Part shown: positions 20,971 to 32,926 of the stretch, one piece after another | Numbering within the stretch: the first letter of the stretch is position 1 | How the letters are laid out: the number at the start of each line of letters is the position of its first letter | Origin: Entoloma clypeatum | Taxonomy: Eukaryota; Basidiomycota; Agaricomycetes; Agaricales; Entolomataceae | Length of the DNA stretch: 64,000 bases | Assembly (NCBI GenBank): GCA_963565915.1 | Contig: OY751493.1 | Coordinates: 4,030,001-4,094,000 of the forward strand | Reading direction: 5' to 3' | The notes under the pieces: generated by a model | Seen by the model: only the letters and a program-made list of their open reading frames with translations | Told to the model about the DNA's origin: nothing | The model's database searches: none | Position numbers and translations under genes: made by a program

Positions 20971-23900
20971 CTACAACCAATCGGCATCGCTATACTCGTC
21001 GTCTAGCGAAAATGGAAGACCTTGAGTAGAAATAAACTCAGTTCTGGAGAAATCACCACTGCGGTCAATAATGCCCCAATTATTCCGTGTCAATGCCCTT
21101 CCTACGACACACTCCACCACTCGCAGATCCGTAACCACATCCGTCGTTATTTTGGAATATGTTACCACTCCTTTTGTCGCATCTCGACCACCAGTGACAC
21201 AGGGTGTGATCACTGCAAGTAGTAAGGGTTTTCCCCGCAGCTCTCGGCCCCAGAATTTCTTATTCGGCAGGTTGCATTGCAATATACGCTGCAACTCTCC
21301 ATAAAATATCTCACGCACACATATTTTCCTGTTGTCTTCAACTTCGATTTCATACTAAAGTAGACAGTGGATTAGAACAAGAATCAATTGGTGCCAATGC
21401 GAAAAAAAACATACGCGAACAAATGACATGTTTCGCTCCTTGTCTGGATTGTGAGATGCACTGGCTGTTCGGATATTGTCGCCGCAGTTTGCAATATGAA
21501 CCTTGCCCCATGATGGCATGATAACAGGAAGTTCACGAAGGATGTCTGCCATGGGCTTCCCTATTACAAGAGTGAGATATCGTGCAATTTTTGATCGAAG
21601 ATTCTTGTTAGGTTCGAAGAATTTCTTGCATGGGGTGTGAAGGATTGAGAGTGGGTCTAAGTAATTTCTTCAGCCGTCTAGTGGATGCTCGAGTGAGAGC
21701 AAAAAGACCCACATCCATCAATAATATGTTCACAACATGATAAATCTTGTGACGTGGTTTTGAATTCATCCTTGAGACCATAGAGGATGTAAATTTGCTC
21801 GAGATAAGCCTTATGGAGAAGGTGGTTGTTGAGATTCATCCACGGATGGACACGAGACCGCAATCCCAACTGGAGATATCCGCAATAGCGTTCCATGAAA
21901 AATGTCCAGGTTGTCCAGATGGGGCCACAAAACCGAATGTTATCACAGAGGTGAAGCAGTCCATGAATTGTCAAGGTACATGTCGAGAGCTGCTCTGCGC
22001 TATACTGGTAATAAATCCTTTGCTTGCAATAATTTGATCAGACTCTCGGGACTAAAATATCTGACGCACCTTTCATATTCACCAACCCACATAACAATCC
22101 TTCTCTCCAGCTGGTTGATCTCATCGTGAGTGATTGTGAATTGAAGACATGTCTTCATAATGTCGACCAGATTATGAAAGTGTTTATAATACTTGACGTG
22201 TGAAAATCGCCCTTGCAGAAGGATGGGCGCGAGATAAATGAACCAGAATGACCATCCTTCAGCAGTGAATAACGACTGGTCTTCGGTGAAGTTTCCAAGC
22301 AATCGTACAAAAGCCGATGGGATGTGCTTCATAGCTGCAACCGTCTCATGTCCAATTTGCTTCCAGACTTCCTTGTCGATAATGAAATCCTCCTGTCCAG
22401 CATCGAGACCTTTAAATTTACCCATCCACAGATTTACCAGATTCTTGACCATGTTCTCAAGGAGAAGATGCATCCAGTCCCAAGGAATGCCACGAGCATA
22501 GTCAATTGACCCAACCCGATGGAGTGCGGGCATGCCCTTGACGCCATGCTTCATCGCTATGGCATCGCGATCTTTGACTCGGAGGTGAACGTTCTTCAGT
22601 TGTAGGGTTACGTCACCCCAATCGCAATGCTTGCGAAGCGGAAGATTCATCGCATCATAAGTCGCGCATGGTTGATGTGTTGATGAGGTAGTAACGGGAT
22701 GTGTGAGAGGAGCATAATAGGTTTTATCGTCTGAGTCAGGGTTGTTGACTGCCTTAATCTTGCAAGATCGACATGGAGACTTACCATTATGGCCTTTGAT
22801 ATTAAGAAATTTTTCAATTGCGATAATGTCGCCCAGAGGAAAGAGGTTGTAGGCATGAAGATCGAAATATTGCTTTGTGATGCAATCAAAGGTTTTTACA
22901 CCTTTCGCAAGTCGAACACACTCGTCTTCAAAACACGCCAAGAAAGTACCAGGCTGCTTGGGTGCTTTTGGACCTGGGATGACACCAAGGCAAACAGGTC
23001 GTGATATAAGTGTACGAACATCTGGGGGCAAGTTGTAAATCTGCAAGAGTATAGGCGTTGCTGAGGGGCCACCATGTTTTCGCTTGTATAGCAAGTACCC
23101 ATCAAGACATACAGAAAAAGCAATGTCATGTTTACCGGAAAAATAATTGTGTTGGAGTTTGTGACCATTGATGGTGACCTTTGTCTTGCATAAGTTGCGG
23201 TAATGTTCACCATCAAAGACATCAGATATAGAGTCCTCGCTGGCTGTGTAGTTGTGTCGGTAGAGCAATTCATTCAGCGAGGTTGGATTTTGAAATAGGT
23301 TCTGTAGTCGGGGGATCAATGGAATATAGCAGAACATACGCCGGGATCGGAGGCCCTTCTTTCCACTAGAGTACCGATTTTTGCCACACGATGGGCAAGC
23401 CTCAAGGTCCTTGTATAAGGAAGTATATGCAATGCAAGAATTAATACAACAGTCGAACCATTGAGGCTCAATCTGTAAGGGCGACCTTACGATCCAACAA
23501 CTCCAAAGTGCTCCGAAGCGACTCCAACATCGGATGACTTGCAAGGGAGATCCAAAGGTTAGATTAAAGACTACTAAACAACAATATATCATACCTTGCA
23601 AGGGAGATCCAAAGAGAAAACTCTAAGGAATCCCCTGCAACCGAAGCAGATATATAGAAAAAGGGAATTGGAAAGGGAAGCGGAATGGCAACGAGAATAT
23701 ATGAAATAGTAGGAATATTTGAAATAAGATATCCACTCCGAAAAGCGGAGCGGATCGAAGGACGTCGGAGATGGGGTTTGAAGAGATAAATATATAAGTG
23801 ATGTATCGTACCGTGCATGGACTTGAAGTAATAAGGTCATGTCGAAAGACCGAAAGGTGGAGAACAGGCCATCGGAATATCAGAGATATGTCGGAGGTAT

Positions 23901-25607
23901 GTTGGAAATCGTCGGAGATCATCGGAAATCATCGGAGGTGGTGGAAAGAGAATGTGAAAGGGAGAAGAAGGGAGAAGGGAAGGGATATTGCCTGTATCAC
24001 TGGGCATGGAGAAATGTGGAGCTCCGATGGAGAAACGACAGTGTCAAGTGTGCAGGAAGTGCGGAGCTACGTTGGAAAAGTGCGGAGCTATATCGGAGGA
24101 GTGCGGAGCTCCAATGGAGGTACCAGGATATAGGAATACGGAGGGTAAGATGGACCTTGGTGTTAGTGAAACCAATGAAAGCGATGTTGCCCTTATGGTA
24201 AGATGGATGGAAATCCATCAGAGGGAACTATCCTGAACAAGGCTTCAGAACATTGGAACCCAGTGGGGGTGGATGGAGGAGAGTCGGAACAGGTGGAGAG
24301 ATTTTGGAGTAGATCGGAGCAGCATCGGAGCAGCATCGGAGCAGCATCAGAGGTTATAGGAGGGTGATGGAGTTGCGAGAGCAGTCAACAAAAAGGAGGA
24401 TTGTCTTGACATTGTATGGGCAGAGTCGAGAAACAGAAAGAAACAAGGATAGAAGGAATGACTTCCTTGCTAAGGTCTCTAATCCTCTAGGGGCTTGCCC
24501 TTACACAATCCCAGAGAGAAAAGCCAGGCGATGCACGATAACATACTCAGATGCAATGTCAAGCTTGTGCCGGAACACATAGCACATTTGATTGAAGGCG
24601 GTTCGTGGCATGTTAGAAACCATCCGAAGCTTGAATGCTCAGATGTTGTCTTCATCCTCCTCAGTGATTGAGCCTGAACATAACAAGATCATCGTACTAA
24701 TCATGGACATAAGCACGCGATGGAACGCACGATCCTGCCAATATTCGGCATATTCTTCAGCCGAAAACATGTCCTCAAGCTCCCTCAACTTCTCCTCGTC
24801 AGATAAAATAGCATCAAGTTCTTCATTTTCGTCAAATGCATCCCAGTTGTCGAACTCGGACTCTGAACCATCAGTATCGGCGTAGCCATCTGATGTGGGC
24901 TCTGGTTCCAAGTTCGAGTTGGGCCCACTGTCGCCTGTGATAAGAAAAGAGCTGCCATGGTAACTGTCGGGGTTGCTGAGGCTTTCATTTCTGCTCTCGT
25001 AGATGTCCTGCCCCTCGTCGTACATATCTTCATCATCAAGGGGCTGAATATCAGATTTGATACCACTCCACGTATCATCCAAATCCATGAGCCCTGCCAT
25101 GTCCTCAAAAAGATCAAGATCGATGTCCACCATGTTCAATGTGCATGCACGATATGCCACTTCTTTGTCGATGTCATCCAATAGTAAGTTTACTTCGACA
25201 CTCACATGGTCATCCGTGGGATAGAAGTTGATCTCGGGGGAGAGGGAGGGTAGGGTTGCACAGTTCCGAGGTGACGATGGTGATATGTTACGATGTGCTC
25301 GACTCGGAGGATTGAGATTCACGTCAGAGCTTGCAATTGATGATGCAGCATCCTTTTGGCCGCCGTGTTTGGCCACAAGTCGGTAATGTAATCTTCTTGT
25401 CTGTTGTGTTAGCTTTTTGTTACACGCTGGGGTGCAATGACAATATTTCTTCGGGGGGTTTTGACGTGTCCGATTTCGCAGTCTGCGTGTAGGTTTTGGT
25501 GATCGAGATGCCGAGGCTCGTGTCATGAAGGGAGACACTATGGGGCCGCAGAATGACGATGATGCATGAAAAGTACTAGGATAGGTAGTACTTATAGAAG
25601 TCGGCAA
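20971..25607 (-). pseudogene. TNP2-type (CACTA superfamily) transposase gene, decayed
   Basis: Reading down from 25607, the first exon holds a basic region and a metal-binding-like KYCHCTPACNKK, then an acidic stretch. The main catalytic part (about 23480-22070) has CCINSC ... ACPSCGKNRY, FCYIPLIPRL, DVFDGEHYR, LPPDVRTL, LGVIPGPKAP and KGHNGKSPCRSCKI, the hallmarks of the Tnp2 family of cut-and-paste transposases. Later exons carry TIHGLLHLCDNIR ... MERYCGYLQ (DUF4218-like) and a C-terminus with WGIIDRSGDFSRTEF ending at 20971. An in-frame TGA at 24639-24641 interrupts coding sense (continuing AFKLRMVSNMPR), and an LTR-like insert lies at about 23600-24420, so the gene is almost certainly dead. 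Exon ends are approximate. Confidence 0.8.
23600..24420. mobile_element. LTR-like insert rich in CGGAG words within the TNP2 gene
   Basis: This stretch lacks transposase coding sense but has many CGGAG/CTCCG words, including a triplicated GGAGCAGCATC unit near 24318-24350. Its composition resembles the LTR of element B. It separates the first transposase exons from the catalytic part. I could not fix TG/CA ends or a target duplication, so it may be a decayed solo LTR of a related family. Confidence 0.4.
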
Positions 25608-26304
25608 TCTAGACTGTCCATTTTTATAAATGACTGCTTTGACGTTAAATTATACTGTTTTTGCTTTCCACAGTGGTTTTCTGACGACGCTATCTACAAA
25701 TCATTCATACACCTAGCCGACACGCAACATTTTATGTTCCTGATAGATCGAACGCGACAAAATTATGTACTACGAAGTGCACGCCAAACGCCTTCATGCC
25801 CTTGTTGACTGTCGCTGGTTTGATGTCATCTAATCTAAGTCGATAAGACTGTTGGAATGCGATATCTCCATTTACTCGAAGGCGCAATGCGCCACTCAAG
25901 GAAAGTATCTAACGACATCGGAGAAATTGGAGACGCGTAGGACTGTGCGAGGGAAACCAGAATGTATGTGCAGTCGGGCCATGGCTTGTGACCGGTGATG
26001 GCGATTTCGTCGGAACTTGTGCAACATTGACCTTACTATAACAGTCTGCGTCAGACAGAGGTGCTGTGCACAGCAATCAACTCCCAGCCAGCGTTCCTGG
26101 AATGTAAACGACGGTATCAAACACGCTTCATGATAACCTGTTTATATCATTGTCAAAATCGAAGGGATGGAGCGTTGTTGCAAGATGTAGAAGTGTTACA
26201 GTATATGTATGATTCGAACCGAGACAATTAAGCAAATAAGGACGGTGTCACGAAGAGAGCGGCTGCATGTAGTGTTGCGAGAAAGTCTAGGGGGGGTATA
26301 TGGT
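25608..26304. other. Intergenic stretch, no gene seen
   Basis: No convincing gene or RNA is seen. A TGACTGCTTT motif near 25648 echoes the cluster at 3500-3605 and may mark the old transposon end. Confidence 0.4.
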
Positions 26305-26959
26305 TCAATTGAGTGAAGCAATCTTGGCATAGGAAGGCTCGTAGATCGTCGAATCGTCTTCGACACCATAAATATGCTCCCAAGGCTCATCAATATCCAA
26401 GTCGGGCGTAGCAGTGTCATCGAGCGCGATAACGGAACGGACAGGAGGTATGACTTCGAAATCTCCATCTGGGGAAACAGGGGTTGTATATCAGCGCCCG
26501 AAGGGAAATTAAGTAGAGGAGTGTATTACCTTTTCCCTTCCGTCGTGCCTTCTTGGTCGTGACAAGCAAGTCCGCCAGCTGAACCTGGGGCCGAACATCG
26601 CTCTCGGGGAGCTTGTTGCCTCGTCCCAGAGCCAGTGAGGTGTCGTCCCAATCCTGCTCTGGTGCTTCGTCACAGTGGAAAGCCTTATCGTCGTCGAATG
26701 CCATGTCCAAACCTGTCCGAGGGGACAGCTTGTTTGACCACGAATAGACCTTCTTAGCCTTGGACGACTTGCCAGGCAGCTCAGTGGCCTTCTTGGAGCG
26801 CCGGAGGTGTGCTAAAGGTGTGGGGACGAATGGCGAAGTGACTTCGGAGGATGACGGCGAGTTCAGCGGGGTTGGAGGTGGAGAGATAGTAGGGGAAGAG
26901 GGGGACTTGGCTGCCTTGGAGAGGGAACGAGTGTAGAGTGCAGGGCGACGGAGGGGCAT
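26305..26959 (-). CDS. Hypothetical protein, 197 residues
   Basis: Exons 26959-26530 and 26468-26305 are joined by a 61-bp intron (donor GTAATA, acceptor CCCAG). The sum is 594 nt. The N-terminal half is Ser/Pro/Thr-rich and basic (PLRRPALYTRSLSKAAKS), likely disordered. The middle has SKKATELPGKSSKAKKVYSWSN, and the C-terminal third is acidic with DEPWEHIYG. No domain, signal peptide or membrane segment is recognised. The Met at 26959 is chosen because it opens the conserved-looking basic region. An in-frame Met exists at 27061. Both exons stay in phase with no stops, which supports a real gene. Confidence 0.6.
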
Positions 26960-28029
26960 TGTAGCGTGCAGTGGTGGTAGTACCGTAGTGTCTATGGAGT
27001 AGCTGGGTGTGAATGACCTTGGTCTTATATGACTCGTCAAGGTAGTGTCATGTTTTGGCAATCAGTGGCTCGGTGAATCTGACCGATTCTGACCTTATCT
27101 CTCCCCCGAGCGGACCGCTCATCAACAAGTTCGGACGCATTCGGAATTCCGGTACCCTGCGTTCCTGCGTGGATAGCCTTGAATATAGTTTGGAGACGCC
27201 ATAGCCAGGTGAGAACCGAGCAGTCACTCAGTGAGAAGGTCCCAATTATATAATCAATCCTGCTGGCACCCCTATCTTGTGCACTGCGCGTGAGGCTGCC
27301 AACTCTGGGCTTCGTGTGGTACCGTCACGCGTAGTCGTCGTAGAGTTCGAGATATATTTCTAACGTATTCCTTGTTCCAACTCTTCGTAGACAATACAGT
27401 CACTGTCAGATGGGAATTGATTGATTTGCGTCCAAATTGCGTCATATGATTCAGAACCGGCACATCATGATGAGGCGATAGCCGCAGAGACTCTCGTGAG
27501 TATGCGTAAATACAGTAGGTCGTACATGGGTGCAAGACCAGTCACAAAAGATCTCACGATTCCCGCTGCTCGGCGCTCACCGTCAGCCCGTCTGTAAAGG
27601 TGGCCCCAGCGCGTTTGTTAGAGTTATCTCCGTTGTTACTGATACGGATTGAATGGGCGTCGCCAGCCCGCGGCACAGGATGAGATCTGTTTCTGTCCAT
27701 TGAACACCTGCCAGACGCGGTTCGCGACTCTCAACGACAGTGAGAAATGTGGGGTTGCGAAGTTCGCGGAGCCACATATGTCGGTAGGATGCTCTATCTT
27801 TCGTCTATCTCTTCTTTCGAGTACTCACCTATCGGAAAATTGTCCAAGACGGGTACTTCACGTCTTCCCTGGTGGGCTGTATGTAAATGCTAAGCGCTAA
27901 GTCCTTGTCCTTTCTTCGTCGAGAAGCCTTTTGTGTGAATTCTTCCTCTCATAGTCCGGGCCCCGGCCCACAAGGACCATGATGGTTGTTATATAATCCT
28001 TCACGCCTCAGTCTCTCGATCCTCCTGCC
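26960..28029. other. Intergenic region with a zinc-finger gene fragment
   Basis: Apart from the relic at 27684-27783, no gene is seen. CT-rich sequence before 28030 is compatible with the promoter of the dioxygenase gene. Confidence 0.4.
27684..27783 (+). pseudogene. Fragment of a C2H2 zinc-finger gene
   Basis: The frame reads ICFCPLNTCQTRFATLNDSEKCGVAKFAEPHM. This matches the C-terminal finger and tail of the gene at 40566-41403 (CPMDTCRMRFTTL ... ERCGVAKFAQPHI), with the residues between the two Cys and the His region partly deleted. No start or upstream fingers are visible, so this is a relic. Confidence 0.55.
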
Positions 28030-29504
28030 ATGAGCATCAAATTGCTGCCCCTGACCTTCCCTGCTGCAGCCTCTCTCAGTGATGATCTCGGACGGGAAGT
28101 CACGGGAGTCCATCCAGGAAAATTAAGCACAGAAGCGTTCCATGTTGTTGAACAGGCCCTTTACAAGGTGGGAAATCCATTGAAATACCTGTCGTTCGTC
28201 AGAAGTGATACGAGAGAGAACAGCATGATTTGTTGTTATTTCGCAACGTCGATCTGACGCCAGAGCAGCAATATGTATTAGTGAATGTATGTCGATCTCT
28301 CGCCCTCGAGCATCCGAGAGATATTCGATGACAACGGTATGGTAGGCCTTCGATCCCAAGTCCGCAGAGTACGGCCATGGAATAAATCTCAGTAAACAGT
28401 CCATGCTGAGTTACCTTACCAAAGTCCCGCGCGTCCCTCAAGTCCAAGTCATCGGCCACGGAAAAATTAGAGACCACGAAGGCATTGCCGAACTTGACCT
28501 CAAGCACGGGCACCACGCCACGTTCCACAAGATGCGCGTTCCTGTCGAAGACGAAGAATCGCTCGGCGTGACACGGTTTCTCCGCTGGCACATGGACGCC
28601 GCGCTGTACGAACACGCACCCGCCAAGGTGACGGCGCTATACGCTATCCGTGTACCCACGGGACCACCACAGACGGTGAGATACGATGATGGGAGTGAGG
28701 ATGAGTTAAGCGTCCCCCTCGGGACGACGGCATTTGTGTCAGGAAAGACGATGTTTGATATTTTGCCGAAGGCATCGAAGAATCTGGCTGTCAGGTGTCG
28801 AGCGAGGTATGCGCCGCATGCGTTTGAGTGGATGAGAACGGCACGGGCGGTTCCGACGGGTTTGGGATTGGAAACAGAGGGGTTGGAGAAACCGCTTGAA
28901 CAGCTTTCGAAGTGGGAGGAGGGAATGGTGAAAATATATCCTTTTGTGAGTCTTCGGAGAAATCGCATGACCTGTGCGCTCGGGGATTGACGTTTTCTTC
29001 ATGCGGCGAGCAGTTGTGGAAAAATCCTGTCACAGGCTCTCTTCATCTTGAGGTTCATCCTTGCGCTATCATGGAAATACTGGTCGACCCACTACCGGAA
29101 GGTGCTAATCGCGAGGGGGCATTGTATCCTGACGGGGCTCACCTCACTGACCTAAGGACAATAAGAGACTTGTGTTATCGAATGCAAAGACCTGGAATCG
29201 CTCCGGGTGTAAGTCTTATGTTTCGCGAGCATCGCCTAGTCCATGCTTACATTCAGTATTCAGCTCATTTATGCACATCCTTGGTGAGAACAAAATCTGT
29301 GCCACAGCTTGGGGCTGCTTCTGATTGAATTGGAATGGTAGGGCAGAGAGAGACTTGGTCCTGTTTCACAACCGCGGGTTGATGCATAGCGTCGTCGGTG
29401 TTTTCAAAGACGATCAGATCAGGTTGTTCCACCAGTGCAACACTGCTGCATCGGACGATCCGGTTGGGCCCAACGAGGAAGACGTCATAATGTGGACGAG
29501 ATGA
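28030..29504 (+). CDS. TauD/TfdA-type alpha-ketoglutarate dioxygenase (xanthine dioxygenase-like), copy 1
   Basis: Six exons, 28030-28167, 28224-28286, 28346-28945, 29014-29208, 29264-29283 and 29342-29504, total 1179 nt and 392 residues. The Fe(II) ligands are seen as H149-x-D151 in RWHMDAALY and the distal His354 in HNRGLMHSVVG. DDGSEDELSVPLGTTAFVSG and WKNPVTG are typical of the fungal XanA-like branch. Known XanA converts xanthine to urate using alpha-ketoglutarate and oxygen in purine use. That substrate is inferred here, not shown. Five introns at positions identical to the paralogue at 34966 support a duplication. The 20-nt fifth exon is conserved in both. Confidence 0.88.
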
Positions 29505-30019
29505 AAGCAAAAGTGAGCCTGCCCGAATAGTTCGTTAATCGGATACGAGGTTTACTCGTGGATCTGATCCGCGTGCGCTGATCCCATTCGAAGTCATAGG
29601 AAGTAAGCTCGCAAGGGATTGCCGATAAAACGGCTCTAAGCCTCTGTCCTGCGAGTAACGGGCTAAGCAACTGAGCGGGTATAAGTACATGGAGTAATAG
29701 CCTTCTTAAAAGTCCATACCTCCTGTTAGCACTGTGGATTTACAACTTTTTATCAATGATACTGCCAATGGTTGGGTCGGGCACGCTTGCGTCGCCGCTT
29801 TTATCCCAGCCAGTGGAGAAGTCGTGCCACAGTGGATGTCGATGAGGGCTATGTATCAAGGTTATGGCGAAAGTTCGAAACATACAGATCAACTTCCGTC
29901 GTCGGATTGGCTGTTTTTTTGACCCAATCTCTGTGACACGACCGCCACGCTGCCACGATATTACCGAGCGTCTATACTGGGTCTATCGAATACCCTCACC
30001 AGACCCGCACTGGAGGGCA
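29505..30019. other. Intergenic region before the mannosidase gene
   Basis: No complete gene is seen. Part may be 5' exon or leader of the GH47 gene, whose N-terminus is unresolved. Confidence 0.35.
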
Positions 30020-32705
30020 ATGGCTGAACCCCAGCAAGCCAAGAAGAAGAAGGGGTCACAACCGGTTTCGAGCTCGACTTCTCTCATAATCGTCAACAAC
30101 TCACCACCGGTCCACAGAAAGCAGCAGCCAAAACGCGCTCGCAGTCAGGCGCAGGCGCGGGCTTCTCAAATGTTCTCAAATTCCTCACTGCGTGCGTAGT
30201 TGCAGTTGGTGTGGGATATACATACTTGGTGCGTGAATTCACTGAGGTTTATGTCCTACTGGATTAAGGAGTTGCGGAAAAGGATACCCTGACATCGTTT
30301 GTGGACTCATGGATAGGGTTCTCGCAACAGTACAAACCGACACATATTTCCCCCACTTCGGAAGCATTCCGTCATTTACCTGCTGATGTTGTGAAACGCG
30401 ACGCGGTCGTTGGTGCATTCAAGGTGTGTACACGCAAAATCCTTCAGGGAATTTCGAGCTAAAGTTCCATATAGCATGCTTGGAATGCTTACGGTAGAGC
30501 CCCATTCGCGTCTTCTGCATCTCTCCGTTTTGACTATTTCGCTAGAGAGGGACGCCATGGGCGAAGACGAATATCACCCAATCAGCCAAAAAGGAAGCAA
30601 TTTGACGCAGGCCGGTGGGGTTGGCTACTTTGTCATCGATTCGATCGACACCATGTTGTTGATGGGCCTCCACGACGAGCATGCGAGGGCTAGAGATTGG
30701 GTAGCCACGAAGCTGTCGTTCGAACGAGATGGGCACCTCAACACTTTCGAGGTGAGCTACAACCTTTCAATACGTTGTACAATCCCTCAACGAAGCCGTC
30801 TTTTCAGACGACGATACGTGTTCTTGGTGGCCTCCTGTCAGCGTCCCATTTTTCCAACGACCCCATATACCTGGAGAAAGCCACTGAGCTGGCGGACCGA
30901 ATGCTTCCAGTTTTCGACACGCCTTTGGGACTGCCTCTACCCATGATCAACTTGGCGAAGAGACAAGGTGTTCCAAACGAAGATATGGCTGCTCTCGTCA
31001 GCACGGCGGAAGTCGCTACCCTTCAGCTCGAGTTCCGGTATTTGAGTGAGCTTACTGGTGATGATACTTATTGGCGAAAAGTCGAAAACGTGCGTCTTAA
31101 CTTCTTGGTATGCTAGCCTACTTAATACATCTCCTGCCCGAGTAGGTGATGCGTATCATGAAAGCAGCCCGCTTACCGCATGGCCTGGCATCTGTTCATA
31201 TGAGGTATGTTCTTCAGCAGACGAAGTTTCAGTGCTTACATTTTTTTAGTCTCAACGACGGCGAATTTGTTATCTCCGCAATCCGCTTGGGCTCTCGCGG
31301 TGACTCATACTATGAATACTTATTGCAAGTACCTTTGGAACCCAACGATTTTATTCACCTCACTATTCTTCTAGGAAACAATATCTTCAAACTGTATGAC
31401 AGTTTCGTCTCCCCGTGCCGCGTTCTGACCTTGCCTCACAGAATACTTCAGAGCCAGTCTACGCTCAGGTGGGTTCCCTTGAAATTCATTCGAGTCCTGA
31501 TGATGGACATTGATGATTTCTTCCGGATATATTTAGATGTATGACGATGCAATGGACGGCATACACAAGTCCCTCATCCAGCAAACTGCAAGATCGAAAA
31601 TTACATACACAGCAGAGCTCATACCCGAACGAAACAGGGTAGGAGAAATGTGAGCTCCCCAACAGTTCCATCTTCTAGTGTCAGCATAATTTGCTCACCC
31701 AAATTTGATAGTTCTTGGCGACTAACGCCTAAGCAAGACCATCTAGTCTGCTTTCTCGGAGGCTCACTGATGCTGGGAGCAACCCGCACAGGCGCTCTAG
31801 TCCATCCGGTCTCCATCCCGCCGGCCGCAGGACAGCTTTCAGAGAGAGGAATGCGGGACTGGAAAACAGGAGTTGAACTGGTGAAAACGTGTGTTCATAC
31901 GCATGAGACTGCAACGTAAGCGCCCTTAACTGATATGCTGTTGCTCAATGCTCCAACTGATAACTGCGATGGCAGAGGTTTATCCCCAGAAATTGTACAC
32001 TTCAGAATACCAAGTGATGGGATGCAGAACGTACCTTCCATGCCCTCCGACTGGTATATCAAGGGTGCACGGTAAATCTTGAACTGTGAATATCATCGCG
32101 TTTTTCTCCTCACAAAGTCATGCATAGACCTGGCGCTTTTCCTCCATATGATGCACGTTATATGCTTCGGTGTGTTCACAACATGTCCTTCGAATGCTAC
32201 GCGCTGATATATGATCATTTAGCCCTGAAACTGTCGAATCCCTCTTCATAGCCTATAGACTAACCGGGAACCAGCGGTACCGTGACCACGGTTGGGATAT
32301 CTTCCAAGCCATTGAAAAACACAGCCGCATCGAGGACGGAGGGTACGCTACCGTGGTCAATGTTGACGAGGTCCCTGCAAGGCACGAGGATAAGATGGAA
32401 ACCTTCTTGATGGTAAATCCCTTTGAGTCATCTCCAGCAATGACTCAAATTGGCCACATTTTAACAGAGTGAAACCCTGAAATACCTCTTCTTACTGTTT
32501 TCGGGTTCAGATGTTCTGCCTCTGGACAGTATGTTTTCCTTGGTTGCCACGCATACACTTCGTGCTCACATCAACTTTAGAATATGTGTTCAATACAGAA
32601 GTATGTATATGCATTCTGACCCTTTTTTTGACCTTGCTTATACATAGTTTGCAGGCACATCCTCTCCCTATATTCAATCCAACCATCAAAACAGGTTTTG
32701 AATAA
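30020..32705 (+). CDS. GH47 class I alpha-1,2-mannosidase
   Basis: About fifteen small exons encode a GH47 enzyme that trims mannose from N-glycans in the ER/Golgi. Clear motifs in order are FKHAWNAYERDAMGEDE, VIDSIDTMLLMGL, TAEVATLQLEF, YYEYLLKQYLQT, KQDHLVCFLGG, RPETVESLFIAYRLTG, SETLKYLFLLF and YVFNTEAHPLPIF, the last with the Ca-binding Thr. Upstream is a probable membrane anchor (FLTACVVAVGVGYTYL) as in type II Golgi/ER proteins. Exons include a 19-nt one at 30475-30493, 19 nt at 31375-31393 and 20 nt at 32581-32600. One intron (31325-31374) appears to use a GC donor (GCAAGT). The N-terminal exon junctions before about 30300 are unresolved, and the start at 30020 is provisional. Confidence 0.88.
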
Positions 32706-32926
32706 GTGATAGGTATACTTATTTAGATTATATTTCGTCTGTATATCATAATGGAATTATGGCGGCAACACAGAACATGCAGAGGATAGTGAGGGTCTCA
32801 GATTTCAATGCCAATTCTATCAGGCCGAGGACGACAACCGGAGGATGTTGCATATGAATCATGGGCATGTTTGCAGGGCATGTCTTAACGATACACGGGA
32901 TGTGCGGAGGGAACGGGTCAGATAAA

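Noticed and set aside
26200..26225. Sequence resembling a tRNA B box (GGTTCGAATC on the minus strand)
   Set aside because: The five-base T stem does not pair and no A box or acceptor stem is found at the right distance.
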